From assembly GCF_900156745.1 (NCBI RefSeq), contig NZ_LT707065.1, positions 1,488,001-1,552,000 of the forward strand: a DNA stretch of 64,000 nucleotides. The letters run 5' to 3'. The translations under genes and the position numbers were made by a program. The DNA is from Achromobacter sp. MFA1 R4. Lineage in GTDB: Bacteria > Pseudomonadota > Gammaproteobacteria > Burkholderiales > Burkholderiaceae_B. Position 1 is the stretch's first letter. Each line of letters opens with the position of its first letter. Shown one piece after another: positions 1 to 10,521 of this stretch. The notes beneath the pieces are model-generated. The model was not told the origin of the DNA. It searched no databases and saw only the letters and a program-made list of their open reading frames with translations.

Positions 1-296
1 GCGTGCGCTTCCTGGGCGAAGCCTTGAAGCAGGTCAAGCCGCAGGACGGCAAGCTGCCGGTGCCGGCACTGGCCGCCGCGCTGGAGAAGGTCACCTACAA
101 GTCGGCGCTGGGCGACTACACCATGCGCGCCGAAGACCACCAGGTGCAGTTGCCGATGGTGGTGTCCAAGGTCAGCAAGGATGCCAAGTACAAGGCCGAC
201 GGCACCGACATGGGCTTTGCGCCCGTCAAGGTGCTGGCCGCGGCGGACGTGTCCTCGCCGGTGCAGGCCACCTGCAAGATGCAACGCCCGAAGTGA
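1..296 (+). CDS. Branched-chain-type ABC transporter substrate-binding protein, C-terminal part
   Basis: The reading frame is already open at the window edge and ends with TGA at 294-296, so only about the last 98 residues are present. The visible part resembles the second lobe of LivK-type periplasmic binding proteins, with an alternating strand/helix pattern, a late region speaking of the substrate-processing fold (LGDYTMRAEDHQ, a hallmark near the C-terminus of these receptors) and a terminal Cys-containing tail. It lies 146 bases upstream of livH and on the same strand, which fits a receptor gene heading a liv-type operon. The ligand cannot be inferred from this fragment. The internal GTG at position 3 is not a real start. 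Confidence 0.8.
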   Translation, partial: VRFLGEALKQVKPQDGKLPVPALAAALEKVTYKSALGDYTMRAEDHQVQLPMVVSKVSKDAKYKADGTDMGFAPVKVLAAADVSSPVQATCKMQRPK

Positions 297-442
297 TGCC
301 CTTGCGGCGGTCCGTGCGCTGACCCGCGCGCGGGCCGCCCTGGGCACATGACAAGCGCGCACCCGGCGCGGGCCGGGCAAAAACAACGTGCGCAATAGAT
401 CGCGGGACGCCCGGCGTCCCGCGCAAGAATCCTGGAGCGGAC

Positions 443-1384
443 ATGGAATACTTTACCGTCTCGCTGTTGAACGGCGTGATCTACGGCCTGCTGCTATTCA
501 TGGTGTCGGCAGGCTTGACACTGATTTTCGGGATGATGGGTGTGCTGAACTTCGCGCACGCCTCGTTCTACATGATCGGCGCGTATGCCGCCTACACCCT
601 CACGCCCGTCACGGGCTTCTGGACGGCGCTGGTGCTGGCCACGGTCATCGCCGGGGTGCTGGGCATGGGCGTCGAACGCTTCTTCCTGCGCCGCGTGCAC
701 AAGTTCGGCCACGCGCAGGAACTGCTGGTGACCTTCGGCCTGGCGTTCATCGTCGCCGAACTCATCAAGCTGTTCTACGGCGACTTTCCCGTCGACTACC
801 GGGTGCCGCAGTTCCTGAACTTCGCGGCGTTCCGCGTGTTTGACGCCGACTATCCGTTCTATCGCCTCTTGATGGGCGGCGTGTCGCTGGCGATGTTCGC
901 GGCCATCTACCTGCTGCTGTCGCGCACCCGCGTGGGCATCGTGGTGCGATCGGCCATCTACCGGCCGCGCATGGCCGAGGCGCTGGGCCATAACGTGCCG
1001 CTCGTCTTCATGAGCGTGTTCGGCGTGGGCGCCGCGATGGCCGGACTGGCCGGCGCGGTGGCGGGCGCGTTCTACACCACCAACCCGAACATGGCATTGG
1101 AGCTGGGCGTGCTGGTGTTCGTGGTGGTCGTGGTGGGCGGCCTGGGTTCGCTGGAAGGCGCGATGATCGCGTCGCTCCTGATCGGCCTGATCAGCTCGTT
1201 CTCGGTCGGCATCGACGCCAGCCTGGCCACCCTGTTCGGCCTGTTCGGCGCCGGGGAATGGGCCGAAAGCGTGGGCGGCCTGATGACCGTGAAGGTATCC
1301 AGCCTGGCCGCGACGCTGCCGTTCCTCTTGATGCTGGTGGTGCTGCTGGTCAAGCCGTCGGGCCTGAAGGGAGAGCAGGCATGA
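443..1384 (+). CDS. livH: Branched-chain-type ABC transporter permease, LivH family
   Basis: A 313-residue polytopic inner-membrane protein with many hydrophobic helices, the usual LivH length. The N-terminal stretch (LLNGVIYGLLLFMVSAGLTL) followed by FGMMGVLNFAHASFYMIGAY is the family signature, and a glycine-rich VVVVVGGLGSLEGAMIASL loop near residues 225-245 matches the coupling region that contacts the ATPase. The start is supported by a GGAGCGGAC ribosome site ahead of the ATG. Its stop overlaps the start of the next permease gene (ATGA). With the adjacent receptor fragment and livMGF it makes a complete importer. The substrate is unknown; the neighbouring 2-oxoacid dehydrogenase complex suggests a carbon source rather than leucine. 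Confidence 0.92.
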   Translation: MEYFTVSLLNGVIYGLLLFMVSAGLTLIFGMMGVLNFAHASFYMIGAYAAYTLTPVTGFWTALVLATVIAGVLGMGVERFFLRRVHKFGHAQELLVTFGLAFIVAELIKLFYGDFPVDYRVPQFLNFAAFRVFDADYPFYRLLMGGVSLAMFAAIYLLLSRTRVGIVVRSAIYRPRMAEALGHNVPLVFMSVFGVGAAMAGLAGAVAGAFYTTNPNMALELGVLVFVVVVVGGLGSLEGAMIASLLIGLISSFSVGIDASLATLFGLFGAGEWAESVGGLMTVKVSSLAATLPFLLMLVVLLVKPSGLKGEQA

Positions 1385-2661
1385 GCCATACCGCGACTTC
1401 CACGCGTCGCGCCACGGGCGCGCTGCTGTTGATTCTGTGCGTGGCCGCGCTGTGTGCGCTGCCATGGCTGCTGCCTGCCGGCCAGCTTGTGGCGGCCGTG
1501 CAGATGCTGATCGCCGCGCTGTTCGCCTGCGCCTTCAACCTGCTGGCCGGCCAGGGCGGCATGCTGTCCTTCGGCCATGCCGCGTACTTTGGCGTCGGCA
1601 CCTTCGCCACCATCCATGCGATGAATGCGCTGGGCGGGGCCGGGCTGCTGCCCACGCCATTGATGCCGCTCATCGGCGGCGTGGCCGGGCTGCTGTTCGG
1701 CGTGATCGCGGGCTGGTTCGCCACCATGCGGTCGGGCGTGTACTTTTCGATGATCACGCTGGCGCTGGCCGAGCTGCTGCACGCGCTTGCGCCGCACCTG
1801 AAAAGCGTGTTTGGCGGCGAAGCCGGCGTATCCGCCATGCGCATGCCGGCCTGGGGCTTCACGTTCGGTTCCGACATCGAGGTGTATTACCTGGTGCTGG
1901 CCTGGGTGCTGGTGTCGCTGGCGGCGCTGTATGGGCTGACGCGCACGCCGCTGGGCCGGCTGACGCTGGGGCTGCGCGAAAACGCCAGCCGCCTGCGTTA
2001 CCTGGGCTACCGGCCGCATGCGCTCAAGACCATGGTGTTCGCGCTGTCGGCCATGTTCGCCGGGATCGCGGGCGGCCTGCAGGCGCTGAACATCGAAGCG
2101 GGCAACTACGTGCTGTTCGAGGTCAAGCTGTCCACGGATGCGGTGCTGTTCGCCTACATCGGCGGCGTCAACGCGTTCCTCGGCCCCGTGCTGGGCGCCT
2201 CGATCCTCACCTTCCTGTCGCAGACGCTGGCCGACATCACGCGGTCCTGGCTGCTGTACCAGGGCATCCTGTTCGTGCTGGTGATGCTGTTCGTGCCGGA
2301 CGGCCTGGTCGGGCTGGTGCAGCGCGCCGCCAAGTCGCTGCGCGAGCGCGGGCTGGCCAACTGGCTGCCGCGCGCCGCGGTGTCGGTGGCCGGCGGCCTG
2401 CTGCTGACCGGCGCCACGGTCTTCACCGTGGAGCTGCTGCAACGCATGTTCGCGCGCGATTACCGCGCCCTGCTCGCCATGAACCCCGAGGCGGGCTGGC
2501 CCGCCATCCCGCTGTTCGGCCACGACTGGGCGCCCCTTGCCGTATCGACCTGGCTGGTGCCGCTGGCCCTGTTCGCCGCGGGCCTTGCGGCCTGCCGCTG
2601 GGCCCTGGCCCTGTGGCGCGACGCCGGCGAAGCCGCCCCCCTGCTGGAGCCCGCCCAATGA
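1381..2661 (+). CDS. livM: Branched-chain-type ABC transporter permease, LivM family
   Basis: A 426-residue membrane protein starting MSHTATSTRRATG; a longer in-frame reading to 1258 is discarded because it lies inside livH, while the ATG at 1381 overlaps the livH stop as ATGA. The core LLAGQGGMLSFGHAAYFGVG (about residues 55-75) is the LivM signature, and FAYIGGVNAFLGPVLGASI resembles the family coupling loop. It is roughly 80-100 residues longer than many LivM proteins because of a C-terminal extension (after about residue 320) with further hydrophobic segments. The role of that extension is unknown. It pairs with LivH to form the membrane channel. Confidence 0.92.
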   Translation: MSHTATSTRRATGALLLILCVAALCALPWLLPAGQLVAAVQMLIAALFACAFNLLAGQGGMLSFGHAAYFGVGTFATIHAMNALGGAGLLPTPLMPLIGGVAGLLFGVIAGWFATMRSGVYFSMITLALAELLHALAPHLKSVFGGEAGVSAMRMPAWGFTFGSDIEVYYLVLAWVLVSLAALYGLTRTPLGRLTLGLRENASRLRYLGYRPHALKTMVFALSAMFAGIAGGLQALNIEAGNYVLFEVKLSTDAVLFAYIGGVNAFLGPVLGASILTFLSQTLADITRSWLLYQGILFVLVMLFVPDGLVGLVQRAAKSLRERGLANWLPRAAVSVAGGLLLTGATVFTVELLQRMFARDYRALLAMNPEAGWPAIPLFGHDWAPLAVSTWLVPLALFAAGLAACRWALALWRDAGEAAPLLEPAQ

Positions 2662-3410
2662 GCCACGACATCCTGACCCTGACCGACGTGCGCAAGTCCT
2701 TTGGCGACGCGCAGATCATCCGCGGCGTGAACCTGGCCATCGAAGCCGGCGAACGCCATGCCGTCATCGGTCCCAACGGCGCGGGCAAGTCCACGCTGTT
2801 CCACCTGATGTCCGGCTCGTTCGCGCCGACGTCGGGCGACATCAATCTGCGCTCTCGTTCCATCGGCGGCCTGGCCCCCGAAGCCATCAACCGGCTGGGG
2901 CTGGCGCGCTCGTTCCAGATCACCAACGTGTTCCCCCGCCTGTCCGTGCGCGAGAACCTGCGGCTGGCGGTGCAGCGCATGCATGGCCTGGTCTACAACT
3001 TCTGGCGGCCCATCGCGCGCAACCGCGCCGTGAACGAGGACGTGGACCGCCTGCTGGAAAAGGTGCGGCTGACGGCCAGGCAGCACACTGCCGCCGGCGA
3101 CCTGAACTACTCCGAGCAGCGCTCGCTGGAAATCGGCATGACGCTGGCCTCGCGCCCCAAGGTCATCCTGCTGGACGAGCCCATGGCCGGCATGTCGCAG
3201 CACGAGGTCGACTACACGGTCGAACTGATCAAGGACGTGACGCGCGACTGCACGCTGCTGATCGTCGAGCACGACATGCAGGTGGTGTTCTCGCTGGCGG
3301 ACCGCATCAGCGTGCTGGTCTACGGCGAAATCCTGGCGACCGGCACGCCCGACGCCATTCGCGGCGATGCCCGCGTGCGCGAAGCCTACCTGGGAGAGGA
3401 AACGGTATGA
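2658..3410 (+). CDS. livG: Branched-chain-type ABC transporter ATPase, LivG family
   Basis: A 250-residue nucleotide-binding subunit. Walker A is GPNGAGKST (about residues 36-44), the Walker B is VILLDEPMAGM, and the switch His is in LLIVEHDM. The region before Walker B (DLNYSEQRSLEIGMTLA) replaces the canonical LSGGQ with YSEQ, a divergence common in LivG proteins, which often read AYGQQR there. ATG at 2658 overlaps the livM stop. It is expected to drive transport as a heterodimer with the following LivF. Confidence 0.93.
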   Translation: MSHDILTLTDVRKSFGDAQIIRGVNLAIEAGERHAVIGPNGAGKSTLFHLMSGSFAPTSGDINLRSRSIGGLAPEAINRLGLARSFQITNVFPRLSVRENLRLAVQRMHGLVYNFWRPIARNRAVNEDVDRLLEKVRLTARQHTAAGDLNYSEQRSLEIGMTLASRPKVILLDEPMAGMSQHEVDYTVELIKDVTRDCTLLIVEHDMQVVFSLADRISVLVYGEILATGTPDAIRGDARVREAYLGEETV

Positions 3411-4126
3411 CGACGCAATCCCCCCTCTTGTCGCTGCAAGGCGTGCATGCCCATTACGGCAAGAGCCACATCCTGCACGGCATCGACCTGTCGATCGGAC
3501 GCGGCGAAGTCGTCAGCCTGCTGGGCCGCAACGGCGCGGGCCGCTCCACCACCATGAAGAGCGTCATGGGGCTGGTGGACGTGACCGGCGGCCGCATCGC
3601 CATCGAAGGCCGCGACATCACCAACAAGCGCCCCTTCGAGATCGCGCGCGCCGGACTGGCCTTCGTGCCCGAGGAACGCGAGGTCTTCGCCAACCTGACG
3701 GTGGACGAGAACCTGCGCATGGGCGAACAGCCCCGGCGCGACGACGCCCCGTACTGGACGGTGGCGCAGATGTTCGACTACTTCCCGCGCCTGAAGGAAC
3801 GCCGCGACACCCGCGCCGGCAACCTGTCGGGTGGCGAGCAGCAGATGCTGACCATGTGCCGGTCGCTGCTGGGCAACCCCAAGGTCATCCTGATCGACGA
3901 ACCCACCGAAGGGCTGGCGCCCAAGATCGTCGAGGTGATCGCCGATGTCATCCGGGATATCCACAAGCAGGGCGTGTCGGTGGTGCTGGTGGAACAGAAG
4001 CTGACGATCGCGCTGAAGGTGTCGACCCGCGTCAGCGTGATGGGCCACGGCCGCATCGTGTTCGAAGGACCGCCCGCGCAACTGCATGAGCGCCAGGACG
4101 TCGTCCAGGAATGGCTGGCGGTCTAG
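3407..4126 (+). CDS. livF: Branched-chain-type ABC transporter ATPase, LivF family, with Walker A Lys-to-Arg
   Basis: A 239-residue LivF-type ATPase whose ATG overlaps the livG stop. The signature LSGGEQQML, Walker B KVILIDEPTEGLAP and the family phrase VPEEREVF are all present. The Walker A motif is GRNGAGRSTT (residues 40-49): the phosphate-binding lysine is arginine at residue 46 (codon CGC at 3542-3544). The second liv-type system in this window keeps lysine at that place. A change of this kind usually weakens ATP hydrolysis in ABC proteins, so this site may be regulatory or degenerate while LivG does the work. I believe Arg here recurs in some betaproteobacterial LivF proteins, but could not check it. 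Confidence 0.92.
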   Translation: MTTQSPLLSLQGVHAHYGKSHILHGIDLSIGRGEVVSLLGRNGAGRSTTMKSVMGLVDVTGGRIAIEGRDITNKRPFEIARAGLAFVPEEREVFANLTVDENLRMGEQPRRDDAPYWTVAQMFDYFPRLKERRDTRAGNLSGGEQQMLTMCRSLLGNPKVILIDEPTEGLAPKIVEVIADVIRDIHKQGVSVVLVEQKLTIALKVSTRVSVMGHGRIVFEGPPAQLHERQDVVQEWLAV

Positions 4127-4161
4127 CCCGCCTACGTACTCATCCTTTACAGGCACACATC

Positions 4162-4974
4162 GTGGACAACACCACTGAAGTCATCCATCCGGAGTTGCGC
4201 GGCCAGGCAGTCGTCATCACCGGCGGCGCAAAGGGCATCGGCTACAGCACCGCGCTGGCGTTTGCGCGCCAGGGCGCGCGCGTCGCGCTGCTGGACATGG
4301 ACCCGGACGCGCTGGATGCCGCCGTCGCCGGTCTGGCGGAGGCCGGCGCGGGAATTGGCGCGGGCACCGGCGCGCAGGCCATGGCCGTGCAGGCGTCCGT
4401 CACCGATGCCGACGCCGTCGAGCGCGCCTTCGCCCAGGTCGAGCAGGCCTGGGGCGGCATCGACGTGCTGGTCAACAACGCCGGCATCTCGGCCAACAAG
4501 CCCACGCTGGACGTCACCGTGGACGAATGGCGCCGCGCCGTGGACATCAACCTGACCGGCGTCTTCCTGTGCGCGCAGGCCGCGGGCCGGCGCATGGTGC
4601 CCGCGGGCGCGGGCTGCATCATCAATCTGGCCTCGATGTACGGCGTGGTGGCGGCCCCCGACCGCGCCGCCTACTGCGCCACCAAGGGCGCGGTGGTGCT
4701 GCTGACCGAGACCCTGGCGGTGGAATGGGGCCCGATGGGCGTGCGCGTCAACGCGCTGGCGCCCGGCTACGTCGAAACCGACCTGGTGCGCGACCTGGCC
4801 GCGCGCGGCCGGCTGGACCCCGAACGCCTGAAGCAACGCACGCCCCTGCGCCGTCTGGCGCAGCCGGCCGAAATGGCCGACCTGGCGGTTTTCCTGGCCT
4901 CGCGCCAGGCCGCCTACATCACCGGACACACCCTGGTGGCCGACGGCGGCTGGAGCCGCTACAGCTACCTCTGA
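4162..4974 (+). CDS. Short-chain dehydrogenase/reductase (SDR)
   Basis: A 270-residue classical SDR. The GTG at 4162 is chosen because the upstream in-frame stretch overlaps livF; an ACAGG sits a few bases before it. The cofactor motif is ITGGAKGIG near residue 20, NNAGIS is present near residue 110, and the catalytic residues are Ser in LASMYG and the YCATK motif (Tyr-x-x-x-Lys). An Asp (LLDMDPD) after the second beta strand favours NAD over NADP. It lies 35 bases after livF and 41 before the E1 gene, so it is probably in the operon. It may oxidise an alcohol to the keto compound used by the following dehydrogenase complex; that role is inference. Confidence 0.9.
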   Translation: MDNTTEVIHPELRGQAVVITGGAKGIGYSTALAFARQGARVALLDMDPDALDAAVAGLAEAGAGIGAGTGAQAMAVQASVTDADAVERAFAQVEQAWGGIDVLVNNAGISANKPTLDVTVDEWRRAVDINLTGVFLCAQAAGRRMVPAGAGCIINLASMYGVVAAPDRAAYCATKGAVVLLTETLAVEWGPMGVRVNALAPGYVETDLVRDLAARGRLDPERLKQRTPLRRLAQPAEMADLAVFLASRQAAYITGHTLVADGGWSRYSYL

Positions 4975-5015
4975 CGCTAACCGCACCGACGCACAAAAAC
5001 ACTGGAGATTCACTC

Positions 5016-7199
5016 ATGGCCACCTACCAACCGCTCGAGCCCCAGGCGCCCTGGCGGCAACTGACGGCCGAGGCCTCGGACTGGCAGCAGGCGGACGCCG
5101 CGCTGCTCGGCACGATGCTGACGCAGCTGCACTGGATCCGCGCTTTTGAAGAAGCCGTGCTGGAACTGGCCGCCGAAGGCCTGGTGCACGGCCCCGCGCA
5201 CTCGTCAGTGGGCCAGGAAGGCGGCGCCGTCGGTTCGGTGCTGGCCCTGGGCGCCGGCGACCAGATCAACGGCTCGCACCGCGGCCATCATCAGTTCCTG
5301 GCCAAGGCGCTGCAACACGTCGCGCCGCAGGGCCTGGACCCGCGCAACCCCCTCACGCCCGCCATCGACGAGGTCCTGCACAAGACCCTGGCCGAGATCA
5401 TGGGCCTGGCGGACGGCTACTGCCGCGGCCGCGGCGGCAGCATGCACCTGCGCTGGCTGGAAGCGGGCGCGCTGGGCACCAACGCCATCGTCGGCGGCGG
5501 CGTGCCGCTGGCGGCCGGCGCGGCCTGGGCGCACAAGCACGCGGGCACCGACCGCGTGGCCGTGACGTACTTCGGCGACGGCGCGGTGAACATCGGCTCC
5601 GTGCTGGAAACGATGAACCTCACCGCCGCGTGGAAGACGCCGCTGTGCTTTTTCATCGAGAACAACCGCTACGCCGTGTCGACCACCGTGGAGGAATCCA
5701 CCGCCGAACCGCGCCTGTCGGCGCGCGGCCTGGCCTTCAACATCCCGTCCTGGAAGGTCGACGGCATGGACCCGCTGGCCGTGCACCTGGCCATGTCCGA
5801 AGCCGTGGCGCACATGCGCGCCGGCAAGGGTCCGACCATCGTCGAAGTGGACGTCTACCGGTTCTTTCACCAGAACGGCCCCTTCCCTGGCAGCGCCTTC
5901 GGCTATCGCACCAAGGACGAGGAGGCAGCGTGGCGCCTGCGCGACCCGCTGGACCGCATCGCGTCGGAGATGATTGCCCGCAAACTGGTCACGCAGGCCG
6001 ACGTGGACGCGCTGCGCCAGCGTTGCAAGGACGTGATGAAAGACGTGTCCGGCCGCCTGACGGAAGCGGCGGACGGCGGCAAGCGCCGCGTGCGCGCCGA
6101 CCTGTGGCCCAGCCCGGACTTTCGCGACGTGGGCCTGCGCAGCGACGGCGCGGAACTGGACGGCCTGCGCTACCAGGAGGCCGCGGACCACGCCGGTGCA
6201 ATGGTCGAACGCAAATTCGTCGATGCGGTCGCCGATGTGCTCGACCGCCGCATGGAAACGGACCCGGGGGTCGTGGTGCTGGGTGAGGACGTGCACCGCC
6301 TGAAGGGCGGCACCAACGGCGCCACGCGCGGCCTGAAAGACAAGTATCCGGATCGCGTGCTGGGCACGCCGATTTCCGAGAACGCCTTCGCCGGGCTGGG
6401 CGGCGGGCTGGCGATGGACGGCCGCTACCGGCCCGTCGTGGAATTCATGTACCCGGACTTCATGTGGGTCGCGGCGGACCAGATCTTCAACCAGATCGGC
6501 AAGGCGCGCCACATGTTTGGCGGCGACATCGACGTGCCCTTCGTGCTGCGCACCAAGGTCGCGATGGGCACGGGCTATGGCTCGCAGCATTCGATGGACC
6601 CGGCCGGCATCTTCGCCACCGCGCCCGGCTGGCGCATCGTCGCGCCCTCCACGCCCTACGAGTACGTCGGCCTGATGAACACGGCGCTGGCCTCCAAGGA
6701 CCCGGTGCTGGTCATCGAGCACGTGGACTTGTACGCCTCGTCGGGCGAGGTGCCCGACGGCGACCTGGATTACGCCATTCCGTTCGGAAAGGCCCGCGTG
6801 CGCCGCGAAGGCGGCAAGGTCACCATCCTGACCTACCTGTCCATGGTCAGCCGCGCGCTCGCGGCCGCGGAGCAGGCTGGCGTAGACGCGGAAGTCATCG
6901 ACCTGCGCACGCTGGACCGCGCCAGCCTGGACTGGGACACCATCGGCGCCAGCATCCAGAAGACCAACAACGTGCTGATCGTGGAGCAAGGCGCGCGCGG
7001 CACGTCCTACGGCGCCATGCTGGCCGACGAAATCCAGCGCCGCTACTTCGACTGGCTGGACCAGCCCATCAAGCGCGTCACCGGCGGCGAGGCTTCGCCC
7101 AGCATCTCCAAGGTGCTGGAACGCGCGGCATTCGCCGACACCGATGAGGTGGTCGCGGGCCTGGCCGACGTGCTGGCGGACCTGGGAGAACGGGCATGA
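5016..7199 (+). CDS. Fused alpha/beta E1 component of a 2-oxoacid or acetoin dehydrogenase complex
   Basis: A single 727-residue chain containing both halves of a thiamine-diphosphate E1. Residues from about 30 to 340 are the alpha type, with the TPP motif GDGAVNIG (187-194) through ENN (215-217). Residues from about 390 to 727 are the beta type, with the phrases VVVLGEDVHRLKGGTNGAT and GTPISENAFAGLGGG typical of acetoin and branched-chain E1 beta. A linker of about 50 residues joins them. The ATG at 5016 follows GGAGATTC. Most proteobacterial complexes of this kind encode alpha and beta separately, so the fusion is notable. E2 and E3 follow, so the product is expected to be an acyl-CoA. Candidate substrates are acetoin, pyruvate or a branched 2-oxoacid; none can be selected from sequence. 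Confidence 0.9.
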   Translation: MATYQPLEPQAPWRQLTAEASDWQQADAALLGTMLTQLHWIRAFEEAVLELAAEGLVHGPAHSSVGQEGGAVGSVLALGAGDQINGSHRGHHQFLAKALQHVAPQGLDPRNPLTPAIDEVLHKTLAEIMGLADGYCRGRGGSMHLRWLEAGALGTNAIVGGGVPLAAGAAWAHKHAGTDRVAVTYFGDGAVNIGSVLETMNLTAAWKTPLCFFIENNRYAVSTTVEESTAEPRLSARGLAFNIPSWKVDGMDPLAVHLAMSEAVAHMRAGKGPTIVEVDVYRFFHQNGPFPGSAFGYRTKDEEAAWRLRDPLDRIASEMIARKLVTQADVDALRQRCKDVMKDVSGRLTEAADGGKRRVRADLWPSPDFRDVGLRSDGAELDGLRYQEAADHAGAMVERKFVDAVADVLDRRMETDPGVVVLGEDVHRLKGGTNGATRGLKDKYPDRVLGTPISENAFAGLGGGLAMDGRYRPVVEFMYPDFMWVAADQIFNQIGKARHMFGGDIDVPFVLRTKVAMGTGYGSQHSMDPAGIFATAPGWRIVAPSTPYEYVGLMNTALASKDPVLVIEHVDLYASSGEVPDGDLDYAIPFGKARVRREGGKVTILTYLSMVSRALAAAEQAGVDAEVIDLRTLDRASLDWDTIGASIQKTNNVLIVEQGARGTSYGAMLADEIQRRYFDWLDQPIKRVTGGEASPSISKVLERAAFADTDEVVAGLADVLADLGERA

Positions 7200-7684
7200 G
7201 CGCGCTCTCGATGACCGTGCCGATGGAGGTCGGCCTGTGCTGCGCGGACCTGGATGCGCAGCTTGCGTTCTACACAGGCGTGATGGGCCTGACGCTGGTG
7301 AATCGCGTGACCGTGCCCGCCGACAAGGCCCGCGCCACGGGCCTGTCGCCGCACGGCTACGACGTGGCGCGCCTGCAGACCCCTTACGGCGAGCGCATCA
7401 AGCTGCTGCAACCGGCCGTCGCTCCGGAGCCCGCCGTGCGCGGCGCGGCCATCCTGGACCGCCAGGGCGCCGCCTACCTGACCTTCATCGTGCGCGACCT
7501 GCCCGGCGTGGTGCGCGCCCTGCAGGCGAAGGGCGTCGTCTTCGACAGCGCCCCCGCGCCGATGGAAGTGCGGACTGGCACCTGGCTCGCCTTCTTCCGC
7601 GACCCCGAAGGCAATGTGCTCGAACTGGTCGAATACGACGATCCCGCCGCCTACCGGCCCGACCTGGCCGCCTCCGCTGAATAG
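7196..7684 (+). CDS. VOC-superfamily (glyoxalase/bleomycin-resistance fold) protein
   Basis: A 162-residue protein with two beta-alpha-beta-beta-beta units. The start MEVGLCCADLDAQLAFYTGVMGLTL pattern and the ending FFRDPEGNVLELVEYD are typical of VOC proteins; the Glu in LELVEY is the usual metal ligand. It begins inside the stop of the E1 gene (ATGA) and ends 10 bases before E2, so it is translated with the complex. A VOC protein between E1 and E2 is unusual. It could be an isomerase, epimerase or lyase acting on the same substrate, but no reaction can be assigned. Confidence 0.88.
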   Translation: MSALSMTVPMEVGLCCADLDAQLAFYTGVMGLTLVNRVTVPADKARATGLSPHGYDVARLQTPYGERIKLLQPAVAPEPAVRGAAILDRQGAAYLTFIVRDLPGVVRALQAKGVVFDSAPAPMEVRTGTWLAFFRDPEGNVLELVEYDDPAAYRPDLAASAE

Positions 7685-7694
7685 GAAGAACATC

Positions 7695-9014
7695 GTGGCA
7701 TACCTCATCAAGCTCCCCTCTGTTGCCGCCGACGCCTCGGGCGGCGTGCTGCACCAGTGGCTCAAGCAGGAAGGCGAGCGCGTCGCCGTGGGCGATGCAC
7801 TGGCGGAAATCGAAACTGAAAAGGCCATCGTCGAGATCAACGCCGAGCAGGCGGGCGTGCTGGGCCGCATCGTGGTCCAGGCCGGACCCGCGTCGGTGCC
7901 CATCAACACCGTGATCGGCGTGCTGGTCGCGGACGGCGAGGACGCGGCGGCCATTGACCGCGCGCTGGCCGAGCAAGGCGGCGCGGCTGTCGCGGCTTCG
8001 GCTGCCGGGGCACCGGCTGCCACAGCGCCGGCTTCCGCAGCACCGGCCGGCGGGAGATCGCCTGACCGCGCCCCCGCGTCGGCCGTGGCGCAGCAACCGG
8101 CGGGAGCCCCATCGTCTGCGGCGTCGCCGGCCAAGGCCGCCAGCGCGCCGATCCCCGGCGGCCGCCTCTTTGCCAGCCCCCTGGCCCGCCGCCTTGCCGC
8201 CCAATGGCACGTCGATCTGCTGGGCGTCACCGGCACCGGCCCGCACGGCCGCATCGTGCGCCGCGACGTGGAAGCTGCGCGCGACCGCGCACCCGCCGTG
8301 GCCCTGCCGGCCTCGTCGAGCGCCGCCCGCCCCGCCGCGCGCCGCGTGCCGCATACCGGCATGCGCCGCGCCATCGCCCGCCGCCTCACCGAAAGCAAGC
8401 AGCACGTGCCGCACTTCTACCTGACGGTCGATTGCCGCATGGACGCGCTGCTGGCCCTGCGCGCGCAAGCCAATCACGGCGGCGCCATCAAGCTGTCGGT
8501 CAACGACTTCATCGTGCGCGCCGCCGCGCTGGCCCTGCGCGAGGTGCCGGAAGTGAACGCCTCCTGGCACGACGACGACATCGAGTTCCACGCTGGCGCC
8601 GACATCTCGGTGGCAGTGGCGACCGACGGCGGCCTGGTCACGCCCATCGTGCGCGACGCGGACGTCAAGCCGCTGTCCGCCATCTCGGGCGAAATCGCCG
8701 AGCTGGCCGGACGCGCCAAGGTCAATCGCCTCAAGCCCGAGGAATTCACCGGCGGCTCGCTGACGGTCAGCAACCTGGGCATGTACGGCATCAGCCAGTT
8801 CGCCGCCATCATCAACCCGCCGCAGGCCGCGATCCTGGCCGTCGGCGCGGCCGAGCGCCGGCCGGTCGTGGACGAGGACGGGCAGCTTGCCGCCGCCACC
8901 GTGATGACCGTGACGCTGTCGGCCGACCACCGCGTGGTGGACGGCGCCGTCGGCGCGCGCTGGCTGGCCGCCTTCCGCGCGCTGATCGAAAACCCCGTGC
9001 GCATCCTGCTGTGA
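7695..9014 (+). CDS. Dihydrolipoamide acyltransferase (E2) of the 2-oxoacid/acetoin dehydrogenase complex
   Basis: A 439-residue E2 starting at GTG 7695, with AGGAAG six bases upstream. Domain order: one lipoyl domain with the lipoylated lysine in ETEKA (Lys43), an Ala/Pro-rich linker (about residues 95-150), a peripheral subunit-binding domain (ASPLARRLAAQW ... GTGPHGRIVRRDV, about 155-195), then the catalytic trimer domain ending with DHRVVDG (His412, Asp416). All expected catalytic features are present. The single lipoyl domain and the neighbourhood resemble acetoin and branched-chain 2-oxoacid complexes more than the house-keeping pyruvate complex. Confidence 0.93.
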   Translation: MAYLIKLPSVAADASGGVLHQWLKQEGERVAVGDALAEIETEKAIVEINAEQAGVLGRIVVQAGPASVPINTVIGVLVADGEDAAAIDRALAEQGGAAVAASAAGAPAATAPASAAPAGGRSPDRAPASAVAQQPAGAPSSAASPAKAASAPIPGGRLFASPLARRLAAQWHVDLLGVTGTGPHGRIVRRDVEAARDRAPAVALPASSSAARPAARRVPHTGMRRAIARRLTESKQHVPHFYLTVDCRMDALLALRAQANHGGAIKLSVNDFIVRAAALALREVPEVNASWHDDDIEFHAGADISVAVATDGGLVTPIVRDADVKPLSAISGEIAELAGRAKVNRLKPEEFTGGSLTVSNLGMYGISQFAAIINPPQAAILAVGAAERRPVVDEDGQLAAATVMTVTLSADHRVVDGAVGARWLAAFRALIENPVRILL

Positions 9015-9022
9015 GTTCCGCC

Positions 9023-10420
<1,398 letters not shown>

Positions 10421-10521
10421 GGCGGAATTCGAAACTTTTCGATGCCATCGGACCCACCGCTGGGACACCATTACTTGGTTTTCTTGCGTTTCCGATCCTG
10501 CGCACGCGAACGTCCCTCTCT

